From NCBI RefSeq assembly GCF_002105195.1, contig NZ_MUHU01000050.1:1-64000 (forward strand): a stretch of 64,000 nucleotides of DNA, in the 5' to 3' direction. This DNA is from Derxia lacustris. Lineage in GTDB: Bacteria > Pseudomonadota > Gammaproteobacteria > Burkholderiales > Burkholderiaceae_E. The position numbers and the translations under genes were made by a program. Shown here one piece after another: positions 8,436-16,522 of the stretch. Below the pieces are notes generated by a model. The model was not told the DNA's origin, made no database searches, and was given only the letters and a program-made list of their open reading frames with translations. Position 1 is the first letter of the stretch. Each line of letters starts with the position of its first letter.

Positions 8436-8819
8436 ATGAGCGACATGCAGGACTGCGAAGCTGTGACGGGCGGCGGATCGAAGGCGGGCGGCAGCGTCCG
8501 GGGGGTGATCGGCGCCGCAGTGGTCGCAATGATGCCGCTTGCCTCGGTTGGCGCCCAGCCGCCGGCGGATGCACGTCCCTGGGCCCAGGGCGAGCGCAGT
8601 GCGCTCCCGTCGGCAGCGGAGGCGATTGCGGCCCATGGCAGCAAGCTGATGCAGCGCACGCCGGGCAACCGGGTCGAAGGCGGCGAGCGTTCGGGATGGC
8701 GCCACGGCGATGCGATCGAGCCGCAGGCCCGGCCCACGCACGATTCGCTCAGCATCGAAGACCGGGCAATGCTCCGCCTTCACATCCGCGAACAGGGGCA
8801 GGCGGTCTACAAGCGCTGA
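8436..8819 (+). CDS. Small predicted secreted protein of unknown function
   Basis: A 127-residue protein of unknown function. An N-terminal hydrophobic stretch (GVIGAAVVAMMPLASVGAQP, about residues 22-41) ending in an AxA-like site looks like a signal peptide. The mature part is Ala/Gly/Arg rich and ends in LSIEDRAMLRLHIREQGQAVYKR. That resembles the C-terminal helix (LS-E-R--LR--I---G---Y) of small periplasmic proteins common in Burkholderiales. No ribosome-binding site is strong; the start used is the ATG that gives a sensible signal peptide. It is divergent from the response regulator and 27 bases upstream of tsaB. Confidence 0.6.
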   Translation: MSDMQDCEAVTGGGSKAGGSVRGVIGAAVVAMMPLASVGAQPPADARPWAQGERSALPSAAEAIAAHGSKLMQRTPGNRVEGGERSGWRHGDAIEPQARPTHDSLSIEDRAMLRLHIREQGQAVYKR

Positions 8820-8846
8820 GCGGGGCTCGCCTAGAATGGCGGGCTG

Positions 8847-9566
8847 ATGTCCGACCACTCAACTTCCATCATTCTTGCGCTCGATACCTCGGGGCCCGTC
8901 ACGGGTGTCGCGTTGCTCGCCGCCCACCGCCTGCGCGAACTCCAGCTTCCCGGCGGTCCCGAGGCTTCGCGGCAACTGCTGCCGCAGATCGTCGCCCTGC
9001 TGGCCGACGAAGCGCTTGCCCTCGATGCAGTCGACGCCATCGCCTACGGCGCCGGACCGGGCGCCTTCACCGGCATCCGCACTTCCGCCGCCGTGGCACA
9101 GGGTTTGGGCTTCGTGCTCGACGTCGATGTGCTGCCGGTCGGCACGCTCGATGCGCTGGCGAGTTCGGTCGCCGTCGGCGATCGGCGCTGGCTGCTCACC
9201 GTCATCGATGCGCGCATGGGCGAGCTCTATGCCGCGCTGTACCGGGCAACGCCCGGCGCAGGCGGCTGGCAGACGGTGCTCGATCCCTTCGTCGCCGCGG
9301 CTGATCGCGTGCTCGCCGAAATCGCCGACGCGATCGATCAACGCTGGGACGAGCTGGCCGTCGTGGGCGCAACCACGTTGTTGCCCGGGCTGTCGCCGCT
9401 GGCGCAAATTCATCCGGCATTGGGCGTGACGGCCGGTGCCATTGCCCGTCTGGCACGACAGATGCTGGCGGGCGGCCGCCGCTTCGCGCCCGAGTTTGCG
9501 CTGCCGGTGTATGTGCGCAACAAAGTCGCGCAGACGCTGGCCGAACGTTTCCCGCCGCAATCCTGA
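8847..9566 (+). CDS. tsaB: tRNA N6-threonylcarbamoyladenosine biosynthesis protein TsaB
   Basis: A 239-residue member of the ASKHA (actin/Hsp70-like) superfamily. With TsaD and TsaE it transfers the threonylcarbamoyl group to A37 of ANN-decoding tRNAs. The N-terminal ILALDTSG phosphate-loop-like strand and the YGAGPGAFTGIRTS motif near residue 75 identify TsaB. A TAGAAT -10-like box at 8832-8837 suggests a promoter just upstream. It starts the compact tsaB-rimI-glycosylase operon, with rimI 8 bases downstream. Confidence 0.95.
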   Translation: MSDHSTSIILALDTSGPVTGVALLAAHRLRELQLPGGPEASRQLLPQIVALLADEALALDAVDAIAYGAGPGAFTGIRTSAAVAQGLGFVLDVDVLPVGTLDALASSVAVGDRRWLLTVIDARMGELYAALYRATPGAGGWQTVLDPFVAAADRVLAEIADAIDQRWDELAVVGATTLLPGLSPLAQIHPALGVTAGAIARLARQMLAGGRRFAPEFALPVYVRNKVAQTLAERFPPQS

Positions 9567-9574
9567 GATTTCGC

Positions 9575-10042
9575 ATGGCCGCCGATCCGACCACCGTTCT
9601 GCCCGTGCTACGCGCGATGACCGAGGATGATGTGCCCGCCGTCATGCGCATCGAGAAGCAGGCCTATCCGTTTCCGTGGACCGCCGGCAATTTCGTCGAC
9701 TCGATCCGCAATGGCTATCGCGCCGGCGTGGCCTGTCTCGGCGCCGATCCGATCGGCTATGTGGTGCTGCTGCCGGCGCTCGACGAGGCGCATCTGCTCA
9801 ACATCACCATCGCGCCCGAGCACCAGCGTCAGGGTCTGGGTGGCTGGCTGCTGGAGCGCAGCATCGAGTTGGCGCGCGACGCCGGTGCCGCTTGCATGAT
9901 TCTTGAAGTGCGGCCGTCCAACCTGCCGGCTCGGGCGCTCTACGACAAGCGCGGCTTTGCACAGATCGGCCTGCGCAAGGGCTACTACCCGAACGGCACC
10001 TTCCGCCGCGAAGACGCGATCGTGATGAGGCTGTGCTGGTGA
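9575..10042 (+). CDS. rimI: Ribosomal protein S18-alanine N-acetyltransferase
   Basis: A 155-residue GNAT-fold acetyltransferase. The family member RimI acetylates the N-terminal alanine of ribosomal protein S18. The acetyl-CoA binding motif is visible as IAPEHQRQGLGGWLLERSIE near residues 83-102, and the C-terminal half has the typical ARALYDKRGFAQIGLRKGYY. Its place between tsaB and the glycosylase gene matches many proteobacteria. The gene ends with a GTGA overlap into the next frame. Confidence 0.94.
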   Translation: MAADPTTVLPVLRAMTEDDVPAVMRIEKQAYPFPWTAGNFVDSIRNGYRAGVACLGADPIGYVVLLPALDEAHLLNITIAPEHQRQGLGGWLLERSIELARDAGAACMILEVRPSNLPARALYDKRGFAQIGLRKGYYPNGTFRREDAIVMRLCW

Positions 10043-10896
10043 GCGGCGATCCGCGCCGCGCCCGGCTGTTGGCGGAGCTGGGCATCGATGAATGGCAGCC
10101 GCGGGCGGTGCCGGCGAGCTTGGCGGCAGCGGTTCCGGTCGCGGCGGAGCTGGAGGTCTATGCGCCACCAGCGCCAGCCGAGCCTGTTGACGTCAGCGTC
10201 GCGGCGCAGGCCGATGCGATCGAGCCACCGCTGCCGGCCAGCGATCTGCCTGCCGACTTGCCTCCCGAGCCGCCGACCGTCGCCCCAGCCTCGGCCAGCG
10301 CGCAACGGCGCGCCGCCATCGCCGTCATGGACTGGTCGGCACTCGAAGCCGACGCCGCCGGCTGCACCGCCTGCTCGCTGTGCTCGACGCGCAAGAACGT
10401 GGTGTTCGGCGTCGGCACCCGACCGGCGCGGCTGCTGGTCATCGGCGAGGCACCCGGCGCCGACGAGGATGCGACCGGCACGCCCTTCGTCGGCCAGGCT
10501 GGCAAGCTGCTCGATTCGATGCTCGGCGCCATCGGCCTCGACCGCGCGCGCGACGTGTACATCGCCAACGTGCTCAAGTGCCGGCCGCCGCGCAACCGCG
10601 ATCCACTGCCCGAGGAAGTGCAGGCCTGCTCGATGTATCTGGCGCGGCAGGCCGAGCTGCTGGCGCCGGCGGCGGTGCTGCTGGTGGGGCGGTTTGCCGC
10701 CCAGGCCATGCTCGGCAGCGATGCGCCAGTCGGCCAGATGCGCGGTCGCGTGCATCGGCTCGATCTGGGTGGGCGCCGCGTGCCGGCGGTCGTCAGCTAC
10801 CACCCGGCCTATCTGCTGCGCAGCCCCGGCGAAAAGGCCAAGGCCTGGGCCGACCTGTGCCGCGCGGTCGAGGCGCTCAAGCAGGTCGGCGACTGA
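10033..10896 (+). CDS. Iron-sulfur uracil-DNA glycosylase (type 4-like family)
   Basis: A uracil-DNA glycosylase of up to 287 residues with a 4Fe-4S cluster. After a Pro/Ala-rich N-terminal arm of about 100 residues come the cluster cysteines (CTACSLC near 115-121 and two more around KCRPP and EEVQAC). The GEAPGADED-TGTPFVGQAGKLLD active-site motif begins near residue 138, and the SYHPAYLLR motif is near the C-terminus. It starts at a GTG at 10033, or more likely at the GTG at 10039 that overlaps the rimI stop as GTGA. The N-terminal arm is not part of the catalytic fold and its role is unknown. Confidence 0.9.
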   Translation: MLVSGDPRRARLLAELGIDEWQPRAVPASLAAAVPVAAELEVYAPPAPAEPVDVSVAAQADAIEPPLPASDLPADLPPEPPTVAPASASAQRRAAIAVMDWSALEADAAGCTACSLCSTRKNVVFGVGTRPARLLVIGEAPGADEDATGTPFVGQAGKLLDSMLGAIGLDRARDVYIANVLKCRPPRNRDPLPEEVQACSMYLARQAELLAPAAVLLVGRFAAQAMLGSDAPVGQMRGRVHRLDLGGRRVPAVVSYHPAYLLRSPGEKAKAWADLCRAVEALKQVGD

Positions 10897-10923
10897 CGCA
10901 GATGCGTCAGCGGCGCGATCCGC

Positions 10924-12240
10924 TCAGGAATGCCCGTCGGGGATCAGCGCCATCGCATCGTGCTCGCGCTGATTCTGCTGATGGCGCCGGATCACCATTT
11001 GCATGGCGGCGGCGACAAACAGCCCGAACACCGTGATGACCACGGTCACCGGCAGATCGAGCTTCACCAGCGCGGCATAGACGCAAAGCATGGTCAGCAC
11101 ACCGAGGTTTTCGTTGAAGTTCTGCACCGCGATGGAATGGCCGGCGCTCATCAGCACATGGCCGCGATGCTGGAGCAGCGCATTCATGGGCACGACGAAA
11201 TAGCCGGCCATCACGCCGACCGCGAGCAGCAGCGCGCTGGAGATGACCAGCGCCCATTCGAAGGTCATGCCGCCGACGGTCCAGCCGCCGGCCGGCAGGA
11301 TGCTGCGGTTGATGAGCGACAGCGCGATCACGCCAAAGCCCATCGCCGTGCCGACCGGCAGCACGCAGAGCGACTTGCGCAGCGGCACCCGCGCCGCCGC
11401 CCAGGCCGCGCCGAGCGCAATGCCCACCGCCACCACCGATTGCAGCATCGCGCCCTGCGACAGGTTGAGCCCGAGCGCCGACTCGGCCCAGGCCAGCACG
11501 ATGAATTGCAGCGTCGCGCCAGCGGCCCAGAACAGCGTCGTCACCGCGAGCGAGATCTGCCCGAGCTTGTCGGCCCAGAGCACGCGGTTGCAATGCGCGA
11601 AATCGGCGATGAGCTTGAACGGATTGGTGTGCTGGCGTGGATAGCGCGCACCGGTATCGGGAATGCCGAAGTTGATCGCGGCGGCGGCCAGATACAGGAA
11701 GGCGACCACGCAGATCGCCGATTCGGCCGGCGAGTCGATGCCGGTATCGACGCCGGGCAGATCGAATGCGAGCAGCAGCGTGGAGATCTTGACCGACACC
11801 AGCGCGCCACCGACCACCACGCCGAGGATGATCGAGCTGACCGTCGTGCCCTCGATCCAGCCGTTGGCGGCCACCAGTTTTTCGGGTGGCAGCAGCTCGG
11901 TGAGGATGCCGTACTTGGCCGGCGAGTAGGCCGCTGCGCCCAGCCCCACCAGCGCGTAGGCGGCCAGCGGGTGGGCGCCGAAGAACATCGTGGCGCAGCC
12001 GGCGATCTTGATCATGTTGGTCCACAGCATGACCCGGCCCTTTGGGCGTGAATCGGCAAAGGCGCCGACGAAGGCCGCGAGCACCACATAGCTGAGGACG
12101 AAGGAGAACTTGAGCAGCGGGGTCATCCAGTCCGGCGACTCGGCCTCGCGCAGCAGCGCGATGGCCGCGATGAGCAGGGCATTGTCGGCAAGCGAACTGC
12201 AGAACTGCGCCGCCATGATGGTGTAGAAGCCACGCTTCAT
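10924..12240 (-). CDS. lplT: Lysophospholipid transporter LplT (MFS)
   Basis: A roughly 438-residue major facilitator superfamily protein that flips lyso-phospholipids across the inner membrane for re-acylation. The N-terminus MKRGFYTIMAAQFCSSLADNALL is the LplT signature, and about twelve hydrophobic segments follow. The chosen start is the ATG at 12240. The frame stays open upstream to 12399, so a longer N-terminus is possible. It diverges from alr, and lplT/alr-radA is a conserved Burkholderiales arrangement. No acyltransferase (aas) gene is adjacent here. Confidence 0.9.
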   Translation of the reverse strand: MKRGFYTIMAAQFCSSLADNALLIAAIALLREAESPDWMTPLLKFSFVLSYVVLAAFVGAFADSRPKGRVMLWTNMIKIAGCATMFFGAHPLAAYALVGLGAAAYSPAKYGILTELLPPEKLVAANGWIEGTTVSSIILGVVVGGALVSVKISTLLLAFDLPGVDTGIDSPAESAICVVAFLYLAAAAINFGIPDTGARYPRQHTNPFKLIADFAHCNRVLWADKLGQISLAVTTLFWAAGATLQFIVLAWAESALGLNLSQGAMLQSVVAVGIALGAAWAAARVPLRKSLCVLPVGTAMGFGVIALSLINRSILPAGGWTVGGMTFEWALVISSALLLAVGVMAGYFVVPMNALLQHRGHVLMSAGHSIAVQNFNENLGVLTMLCVYAALVKLDLPVTVVITVFGLFVAAAMQMVIRRHQQNQREHDAMALIPDGHS

Positions 12241-12437
12241 GAGGCGGAGTCGGGGGGAGAAAAGCGGAGGGCGCGCTGCAAGAGACGGGTCGGTATCGGG
12301 AGCGGTTGGAGCTGGGTTTGAGACCGGGCAGGGCGGCGTCGCGGCGTTATAGCACGAATGATGCGGCGTTCCGGACGGCGGCCGGCGCCGTTCCAGCATG
12401 CGCTGGCGGGCTCGGAAAATGCCTGAGGGACGGGGTC

Positions 12438-12443
12438 TAGAAT
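12438..12443 (+). promoter_or_regulatory. TAGAAT -10-like box upstream of alr
   Basis: A TAGAAT hexamer lies 49 bases before the alr ATG in the lplT/alr divergent region. The same hexamer occurs before tsaB and before rimO. No convincing -35 box is found at 16-18 bases, so this is a weak promoter prediction. The rest of the 252-base region shows no gene. Confidence 0.35.
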
Positions 12444-12492
12444 CGGTTCCGCCTCACCTCCGACAACGCCGCTCGCACACGAAAACTCCTCC

Positions 12493-13572
12493 ATGCCGCG
12501 TCCCATTCTTGCCACCGTCGACCCGGCTGCGGTCGCGCACAACCTGGCCCGCGTGCGGCAATGCGCGCCGCAATCGCGCGCCTGGGCCGTCGTCAAGGCC
12601 GATGCCTACGGGCACGGCATCGAAGCCGTCTACCCGGCGCTGGCCACGGCCGACGGCTTTGCCCTGCTCGAGATTGCCGAGGCGGCCCGGGTGCGCGCCT
12701 GCGGCTGGACCGGCCCGATCCTGCTGCTCGAAGGCTTCTTCGATGCCGCCGATCTGGCTGCCGTGCTGGAGCTGAAGCTCACGCCGGTCATCCATGACGA
12801 TGCGCAGATCGATTTCCTTCTCGGCGCGCGGCCGGCGGCGCCGGTCGATGTGTTCGTCAAGTTCAATACCGGCATGAACCGGCTCGGCTATGCCGACGGT
12901 CGCGGCCGCAAGGCGGTCGAGCGGCTGCGCGCGGCCGGCAGCATCGGCACGGTCGGGCTGATGATGCATTTCCCAGAAGCCGATCTGCCCGACGGCGTCG
13001 TCGGTCCGCTGGCCCGTTTCGAGCGCGAGACCGCCGGGCTGCCGGGGCCGCGTTCGCTGGCCAATTCGGCGTCGGTGCTGCTGCATCCGGCCACGCATGC
13101 CGACTGGGTGCGGCCGGGCATCCTGCTCTACGGCGGTTCGCCGACTGGCGACCGCGACGGCCCGGCCTTCGATCTGCGGCCGGCGATGGAGCTGACCAGC
13201 GAGCTGATCGCGGTGCAGCAACTGGCGCCGGGCGAGGCGGTCGGCTATGGCCAGCGCTTCGTCGCGCAGCGGCCGACGCGCATCGGCATCGTGGCCTGCG
13301 GCTATGCCGACGGCTATCCGCGCCATGCGCCTGACGGCACGCCGGTGCTGATCGGCGGCGAGCGTTGCGCGCTTGCCGGCCGGGTGTCGATGGACATGCT
13401 GACGGTCGACATCACCGATGTGCCGCAAGCCGGCATCGGCAGCCGCGTGGAGCTGTTCGGTCGCGCGCTGCCGGTGGACGAGGTGGCGCGGCATTGCGGA
13501 ACCATCGGCTATGAATTGATGTGCGCCGTCGCGCCGCGCGTGGCGCGGCGTGTGATTGCCGGAGGCAGCTGA
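12493..13572 (+). CDS. alr: Alanine racemase
   Basis: A 359-residue fold-type III PLP enzyme that interconverts L- and D-alanine for peptidoglycan. The PLP lysine is K35 in VVKADAYGHG. The second catalytic residue, the tyrosine of CGYADGYPR, is near residue 271. FNTGMNRLGY and RPGILLYGG are further family motifs. Length is normal. The stop codon overlaps the radA start codon by one base (TGATG), so the two are translationally coupled. Confidence 0.97.
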   Translation: MPRPILATVDPAAVAHNLARVRQCAPQSRAWAVVKADAYGHGIEAVYPALATADGFALLEIAEAARVRACGWTGPILLLEGFFDAADLAAVLELKLTPVIHDDAQIDFLLGARPAAPVDVFVKFNTGMNRLGYADGRGRKAVERLRAAGSIGTVGLMMHFPEADLPDGVVGPLARFERETAGLPGPRSLANSASVLLHPATHADWVRPGILLYGGSPTGDRDGPAFDLRPAMELTSELIAVQQLAPGEAVGYGQRFVAQRPTRIGIVACGYADGYPRHAPDGTPVLIGGERCALAGRVSMDMLTVDITDVPQAGIGSRVELFGRALPVDEVARHCGTIGYELMCAVAPRVARRVIAGGS

Positions 13573-14987
13573 TGGCCAAGGCGCCGACCAAGCCCGGCAA
13601 GAGCCAGTACGTCTGCACCGAGTGCGGCGGCGTCGCGCCCAAATGGACCGGCCAGTGCCCGCATTGCCACGCCTGGAATTCGCTGAGCGAAGTGCCGGTC
13701 GAGGCGCCGGGCGCCAACCGCTTCGGCGGGCGCGGTCGGGCCGAAGGGCTGGTCGAGCCGGCGGCGGTGCAGCCGCTCGGCGCCATCGACGCGGTGGAAA
13801 TGCCGCGCTTCTCCACCGGCAGCGAGGAGTTCGACCGGGTGCTCGGTGGCGGACTGGTGCCGGGCGGCGTGGTGCTGATCGGCGGCGATCCGGGCATCGG
13901 CAAGTCGACATTGCTGCTGCAGGCGCTCGCCTTCGTCAATGCCAACGGCCGGCGCGCGCTCTACATCAGCGGCGAGGAGAGCGGGGCGCAGATTGCGCTG
14001 CGCGCGCGCCGGCTCGGGCTGCTGGAAAGCACGGCCGGCGCGATGGAACTGCCGGTCGCATCCGAGATTCAGCTCGAGCGCATCGAGGCGACGATCGCTG
14101 CCCAGCGCGCCGAAGTGGTGGTGGTCGACTCGATCCAGACGCTGTTTTCCGAGGCGCTGAGCTCGGCGCCGGGCTCGGTGGCCCAGGTGCGCGAATGCTC
14201 GGCCCAGCTCACGCGCATGGCCAAGCGCGACGGCATCACCGTGGTGCTGGTCGGCCATGTGACCAAGGACGGCTCGCTGGCCGGGCCGCGCGTGCTGGAG
14301 CACATCGTCGACACGGTGCTGTATTTCGAGGGCGACACGCATTCGAGCTTTCGCCTCGTGCGCGCGTTCAAGAACCGCTTTGGCGCGGTGAATGAGCTGG
14401 GCGTGTTCGCGATGACCGATCGCGGCCTGCGCGGCGTGAGCAATCCGTCGGCGCTGTTTTTGAGCACGCACGACAAGCCGGTGCCGGGGTCCTGCGTGCT
14501 GGTCACGCAGGAGGGCACGCGGCCGCTGCTGGTCGAGATTCAGGCGCTGGTCGACAGCACGCATTCGCCGGCGCCGCGCCGGCTGTCGGTCGGGCTGGAG
14601 CAGAACCGGCTGGCGATGCTGCTTGCGGTGCTGCATCGGCATGCGGGCATTGCCGCCTTCGACCAGGATGTGTTCGTCAATGCGGTCGGCGGCGTCAAGA
14701 TCAGCGAGCCGGCGGCCGATCTTGCGGTGCTCGCGGCGATCCATTCGTCGCTGCGCAACAAGCCGCTGCCGCGCGGGCTGGTGGTGTTCGGCGAGGTCGG
14801 GCTGGCCGGCGAAATCCGCCCGGCGCCGCGTGGCCAGGAGCGGCTGCGCGAGGCGGCCAAGCTCGGCTTCTCGATTGCGGTCATCCCCAAGGGCAATGCG
14901 CCCAAGGATGCGCGCGGCAAGTTCGAGGGGCTGGAAGTGCGCGCGGTCGACCGGCTCGACCAGGCGCTCGATGCGCTGCACGACTGA
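13572..14987 (+). CDS. radA: DNA repair protein RadA
   Basis: A 471-residue RecA-like branch-migration helicase acting in recombination. An N-terminal zinc finger (CTECGGVAPKWTGQCPHC, about residues 16-33) is followed by Walker A GGDPGIGKST near residue 101. The RadA-specific KNRFG motif and a C-terminal Lon-protease-like domain complete it. The ATG used overlaps the alr stop and gives the standard N-terminus. Frames that start earlier inside alr are not supported by homology. Confidence 0.96.
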   Translation: MAKAPTKPGKSQYVCTECGGVAPKWTGQCPHCHAWNSLSEVPVEAPGANRFGGRGRAEGLVEPAAVQPLGAIDAVEMPRFSTGSEEFDRVLGGGLVPGGVVLIGGDPGIGKSTLLLQALAFVNANGRRALYISGEESGAQIALRARRLGLLESTAGAMELPVASEIQLERIEATIAAQRAEVVVVDSIQTLFSEALSSAPGSVAQVRECSAQLTRMAKRDGITVVLVGHVTKDGSLAGPRVLEHIVDTVLYFEGDTHSSFRLVRAFKNRFGAVNELGVFAMTDRGLRGVSNPSALFLSTHDKPVPGSCVLVTQEGTRPLLVEIQALVDSTHSPAPRRLSVGLEQNRLAMLLAVLHRHAGIAAFDQDVFVNAVGGVKISEPAADLAVLAAIHSSLRNKPLPRGLVVFGEVGLAGEIRPAPRGQERLREAAKLGFSIAVIPKGNAPKDARGKFEGLEVRAVDRLDQALDALHD

Positions 14988-15054
14988 GCGCCGCGCCGCT
15001 TGAAACCGCCGGCCCGCGCCGCAACCTGAACGCATTCATCCAGAAAGAAGCCCC

Positions 15055-15666
15055 ATGAGCGACACGATCAGCATCAAGAAGATTCTCGGCGGCAATGCGC
15101 GCCCGGCCGGCATCCTGCTCAAGCGGGCGCTGCCCATCGATCTCACGTCGGCCCAGCGCGCGACGCCGCAGCTCATAGTCGAGACGACTGCCGGCACGGT
15201 GGAACTGGCGCTCGAAGCGCCGGTGGCGGTCGGTGATGTGCTGCTCGACAGTCGCGGCGCGTTCTGGCTGGTCGGCGCGGCCGAGGAGGACGTGATCGCC
15301 ATCGCCGGCCCGGCGCCGGCGCTGGCCCGACTGGCGGCGGCGCTCGGTGGCGAGCATGTGCCGCTGGCCGTCACCGACGACGGTCTGCTGATCCTGCCCG
15401 GCGTGGCGCCCGAGGCCTGGCTGGCCGGCTTTGGCGTGACCGCCAGCGCTGCCCGCGCCGCCTTCCGGCCCGAGGCGCCGGCGCCGATGAATCCGGTGCA
15501 TGTGCATGACGAGCATTGCGGTTGCGGGCACGACCATGGGCACGATCACGCAGGGCATGACCACGGCCATGCCCATGCCCATGCCGATCACGGCCACCAC
15601 GACCATGGTCACGAGCATCACGACCACGGGCACAAGCATCACGACCACGGCCACAAGCACGGCTGA
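15055..15666 (+). CDS. UreE-like protein with histidine-rich tail
   Basis: A 203-residue protein whose first 140 residues follow the UreE urease nickel chaperone layout. That means a beta-rich N-terminal domain and then a peptide-binding-like domain with AAALGGEHVPLAV, corresponding to the UreE YHLGNRHVPL region. From about residue 150 the tail is almost entirely His, Asp and Gly, with CGCGHD and repeated HHDHGHK. Such tails bind several Ni or other divalent metal ions. No urease or hydrogenase gene lies in the window, so its client is unknown. It begins 67 bases after radA and may be co-transcribed with it. Confidence 0.7.
   Translation: MSDTISIKKILGGNARPAGILLKRALPIDLTSAQRATPQLIVETTAGTVELALEAPVAVGDVLLDSRGAFWLVGAAEEDVIAIAGPAPALARLAAALGGEHVPLAVTDDGLLILPGVAPEAWLAGFGVTASAARAAFRPEAPAPMNPVHVHDEHCGCGHDHGHDHAGHDHGHAHAHADHGHHDHGHEHHDHGHKHHDHGHKHG
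15595..15657 (+). repeat. Three 21-bp tandem repeats encoding HHDHGH(K/E)
   Basis: Three consecutive 21-base units encode HHDHGHE, HHDHGHK and HHDHGHK in the tail of the UreE-like gene. The last two units differ at a single base. Slippage at such repeats would change the number of histidines without breaking the frame. Confidence 0.85.
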
Positions 15667-15674
15667 GCCGGCGC

Positions 15675-16487
15675 TCAGTCCCAGACCGGCGCGAGACCCT
15701 CGGGATTGGTGAGGCGCTCGCCCCGGTCGAGGGCTGCGATGCTTGCCATGTCGGCATCGGTCAGCGCCAGTTGCTGCGCCAACAGATTGCTCGCGAGGTT
15801 CTCGCGCTTCGTCGACGACGGGATCACCGCATAGCCCAGTTGCAACGCCCAGGCCAGCACCACCTGTGCCGGCGTTGCGCCATGAGCTTCGGCAATCGCC
15901 AGGATGGCCGGCTCCTTCAGCGCCTTGCCGTAGGCCAGCGTCATGTATGACGTGATGTGGATGCCCTGGCTGCGTGCAAAGTCCACCAGCTTGCGGTTCT
16001 GCAGCACCGGATGCAGCTCGATCTGGTTGGTCGCGATGGCATCGGCGCCGACGGCGGCAATCGCCTCGCGCAGCAGCGCGATGTTGAAGTTGGACACGCC
16101 GATCAGCCGCGTCAGCCCTTCGGCCTTCGCCTGCGCCAGCGCACCCATGAACTCGGCCACTGGCACCGCATTGCCCGGTGATGGCCAGTGGATGAGCGTC
16201 AGGTCCACCTGGTCGGTCCTCAGCTTGGCGAGGCTGTCCTTCAGGCTCGGGATGAGCTTGTCGCCAGCGTAGTTGGCGGTCCAGATCTTGGTGGTGAGGA
16301 AGAGATCGGCCCGGGGCACGCCGCTGTCGGCAATGGCCTGGCCAACCTCGGCCTCGTTTCCGTAAATCTGCGCGGTGTCGATCAGGCGATAGCCGAGGTC
16401 GAGGCCGTTGCGCACCGAGTCGATGACGACCTGACCCGTGAGGCGGAAGCTGCCGAGGCCGAACGGCGGAATGAGGCTGGCTTGCAT
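15675..16487 (-). CDS. dkgB: Aldo/keto reductase, DkgB type
   Basis: A 270-residue NADPH-dependent aldo-keto reductase of the 2,5-diketo-D-gluconate/methylglyoxal reductase group. The family markers are LIDTAQIYGNEAEVG with the catalytic Asp and Tyr near residues 36-41, the Lys in TTKIW, the His in LTLIHWPSP and the C-terminal cofactor motif PSSTKRENL. Length matches E. coli DkgB. It is the last gene of a two-gene minus-strand unit with the MFS gene upstream, and is 8 bases from the convergent UreE-like gene. The physiological substrate is not known. Confidence 0.9.
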   Translation of the reverse strand: MQASLIPPFGLGSFRLTGQVVIDSVRNGLDLGYRLIDTAQIYGNEAEVGQAIADSGVPRADLFLTTKIWTANYAGDKLIPSLKDSLAKLRTDQVDLTLIHWPSPGNAVPVAEFMGALAQAKAEGLTRLIGVSNFNIALLREAIAAVGADAIATNQIELHPVLQNRKLVDFARSQGIHITSYMTLAYGKALKEPAILAIAEAHGATPAQVVLAWALQLGYAVIPSSTKRENLASNLLAQQLALTDADMASIAALDRGERLTNPEGLAPVWD

Positions 16488-16522
16488 GGCATTTCCTTGC
16501 TGGTGGACGAGAGAAAAGGCGT

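Noticed and set aside
15595..15657. The 21-bp tandem repeats considered as a CRISPR or regulatory repeat array
   Set aside because: They are in frame inside a gene, have no spacers and simply encode the His-rich tail.
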